Source of the DNA: an uncultured Lachnospiraceae bacterium
GTDB lineage: Bacteria; Bacillota; Clostridia; Lachnospirales; Lachnospiraceae
Direction: 5' to 3'
Assembly: GCA_946549155.1 (NCBI GenBank)
Contig: CAMNQN010000062.1
Coordinates: 1-14,738 of the forward strand
DNA: 14,738 nt
A program made the translations under genes and the position numbers. Each line of letters opens with the position of its first letter. The stretch's first letter is position 1. The notes under the pieces are model-generated. The model did not search any database and was not told the DNA's origin. It saw only the letters and a list, made by a program, of their open reading frames with translations. Shown piece after piece: positions 13,522 to 14,738 of this stretch.

Positions 13522-14235
13522 TCAGGTTCCCAGATACTGCTCAAAAATTTTTTCTGGAATGGAAGCAGATTTTCCGTGATAAACAACGGTTCCCTTCTCA
13601 ATGATGTAGCAATACTGACTGACATTCAGCGCAAATTTTACGCTCTGCTCTGCCAACAGTACAGTAACATCTGATTCCTGCAGTTTTCTCACAATATCCA
13701 CCAGTTCTTTTACGATAACCGGTGCCAGCCCCTCCGTAATTTCATCCATCAAAAGCATTTTAGGATTCTGCATCAGGCCCCGGGCAATTGTTAACATCTG
13801 CTGTTCCCCGCCGGAGAGCTTCGAACCCAACGAATTTTCTCTCTCTTTCAATCTGGGAAACAGTTCATAAACCGTATCAAGATTCCAGTATTGGGAACCA
13901 TCCACCCCTCTGCGCTCTGCAATCAAAAGATTTTCCTTTGTGGTCAGGGTAGGAAAAATATGTCTTCCCTGGGGCACATAGGCCATCCCCAGTCTCGCAA
14001 TTTTATAGGACGGCATTCCGACCAATTCCTTCCCGTCAAAGATAATACTGCCCTTTACGTTTCCTCCTTTTTTGGGATTCAGCAACCCCACAATGGATTT
14101 CATGGTGGTGGATTTTCCAACTCCATTTCGCCCCAGAATGCAAACAGAAGACCCCTCTTCCACTGCAAGGTTCATATCAAAAATAATGTGGCTTTCTCCA
14201 TAGAAGGAGTTTACGTCTTTTAATTCTACTATCAT
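13522..14235 (-). CDS. livF: Branched-chain amino acid-type ABC transporter ATPase (LivF-like)
   Basis: A 237-residue ABC ATPase with Walker A GRNGVGKST (35-43), the Q-loop region in YVPQGRHIFPTLT (87-99), signature LSGGEQQ (140-146), Walker B LLMDE (161-165) and the LivF-type EGLAP after it. The H-loop position reads LAEQSV, as in LivF proteins that carry EQ there. The usual DEPSEGLAP is DEITEGLAP here, a small change. Together with LivG and two permeases it would power uptake of branched-chain amino acids, urea, or aromatic or aliphatic acids. The start overlaps the LivG stop as ATGA, with GGAGG 6 bases upstream. A lactonase-like gene follows after 12 bases, which hints that this copy handles a catabolic substrate rather than amino acids (inference). 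Confidence 0.93.
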   Translation of the reverse strand: MIVELKDVNSFYGESHIIFDMNLAVEEGSSVCILGRNGVGKSTTMKSIVGLLNPKKGGNVKGSIIFDGKELVGMPSYKIARLGMAYVPQGRHIFPTLTTKENLLIAERRGVDGSQYWNLDTVYELFPRLKERENSLGSKLSGGEQQMLTIARGLMQNPKMLLMDEITEGLAPVIVKELVDIVRKLQESDVTVLLAEQSVKFALNVSQYCYIIEKGTVVYHGKSASIPEKIFEQYLGT

Positions 14236-14738
14236 TCCAAACCTCCCAGATATGCGTTCCTTACAAAGTCATTCTGTCTGATTCTCTCAGGAGTATCTGT
14301 AGCCAGTTTTACGCCATTGTGCATAACCGAAATCCGATCCGGATAATTAAATACGATATCCATGTCATGCTCAATAAACAGCACTGTCAATCCCTCCTCC
14401 TTTGCTAGCCCCTCCACCATATCCATGATGGCATATCCCTCCGCCCGGGCCACTCCCGCCGTGGGTTCATCCAACAGCAGAAACTTCGGGGACATAGCCA
14501 GGGCCGTAGCCACTTCCACCCGCCGCTGATCTCCATAGGACAAATAGGCCACCGTCTCATCAATCAAATGCAGGATACCGACACTTTCTAAAATCAAAGC
14601 CGCTTCCTCCCTCAGATAATTTCTGTTTTTGGGGAAAAAATCAAACACCTTCCTGTTTCTGCTGATCAGCGCGATTCTCACATTTTCAAACACAGTCAGT
14701 TTCATGAACAGCTTCGTAATCTGGAAACACTTGCACAT
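14232..14738 (-). CDS. livG: Branched-chain amino acid-type ABC transporter ATPase (LivG-like), partial
   Basis: The C-terminal 168 residues of a LivG-type ATPase; family members are about 250-260 residues. The Met at the window edge is not the start: it lies in the G-[IM]-x-x-x-F-Q segment (here MCKCFQITKLF), well after Walker A, which is outside the window. Visible parts are LTVFENV (14-20), signature LSYGDQRR (65-72), Walker B FLLLDEP (85-91) and the H-loop His in FIEHDMD (120-126). The protein ends four bases into livF. The signature LSYGDQ is normal for LivG. Transport substrate is not defined by this subunit. Confidence 0.93.
   Translation of the reverse strand: MCKCFQITKLFMKLTVFENVRIALISRNRKVFDFFPKNRNYLREEAALILESVGILHLIDETVAYLSYGDQRRVEVATALAMSPKFLLLDEPTAGVARAEGYAIMDMVEGLAKEEGLTVLFIEHDMDIVFNYPDRISVMHNGVKLATDTPERIRQNDFVRNAYLGGLE

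Noticed and set aside
185..13674. Many overlapping open frames of 60-280 codons on the strand opposite the genes, for example 3109-3966 and 4221-4982
   Set aside because: They mirror real genes, show no family motifs or ribosome binding sites, and have atypical composition rich in His, Arg, Ser and Cys.

Overview
The window looks like a chromosomal catabolic region of an anaerobic, low-to-moderate GC Firmicute, most likely a Clostridia/Lachnospiraceae-type gut bacterium. The support is strong AGGAGG-type ribosome binding sites, AT-rich intergenic DNA, tightly packed operons with GTGA/ATGA overlaps, a TRAP transporter, an FCD-type GntR regulator and only oxygen-independent enzymes. No phage, insertion sequence, tRNA, rRNA or CRISPR is visible.

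Layout. (1) From about 11433 leftwards off the window edge runs one long minus-strand operon of 13 genes. In transcription order these are: an AKR5-like aldo/keto reductase, a second aldo/keto reductase, a cupin, TRAP DctP-DctQ-DctM, an Asp/Glu racemase-like protein, a mandelate-racemase-type enolase superfamily enzyme, a long RraA-like class II aldolase, an Old-Yellow-Enzyme-like reductase with a C-terminal Cys cluster, a shikimate-dehydrogenase-like enzyme, an AEC carrier, and the first codons of a KDPG-aldolase-like gene. The largest gap inside the operon (about 110 bases, dctP-dctQ) carries a perfect hairpin. (2) A non-coding stretch of about 400 bases (11434-11832) holds divergent promoters, several palindromes and an unusual 19-position hairpin. 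(3) A plus-strand FadR/FCD-type GntR regulator (11833-12504) follows and is the likely local regulator. (4) A bidirectional terminator (12510-12559) separates it from a convergent minus-strand unit encoding LivG (cut by the window edge), LivF and a COG3618-like lactonase of the amidohydrolase superfamily.

How the genes may work together (inference). The TRAP system imports an organic or sugar acid. NAD(P)-dependent dehydrogenases (two AKRs and the AroE-like enzyme) adjust its oxidation state. The enolase-superfamily enzyme dehydrates a polyhydroxy acid to a 2-keto-3-deoxy acid. The RraA-like and/or KDPG-like aldolase splits off pyruvate. The AEC carrier may export an end product. The lactonase next door would fit between an AKR that makes a lactone and the dehydratase. 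The OYE-like reductase, cupin and racemase-like protein do not belong to the textbook version of this route, so the substrate is probably unusual; a cyclic polyol acid of the quinate/shikimate kind is one alternative. No gene here allows the substrate to be named with confidence.
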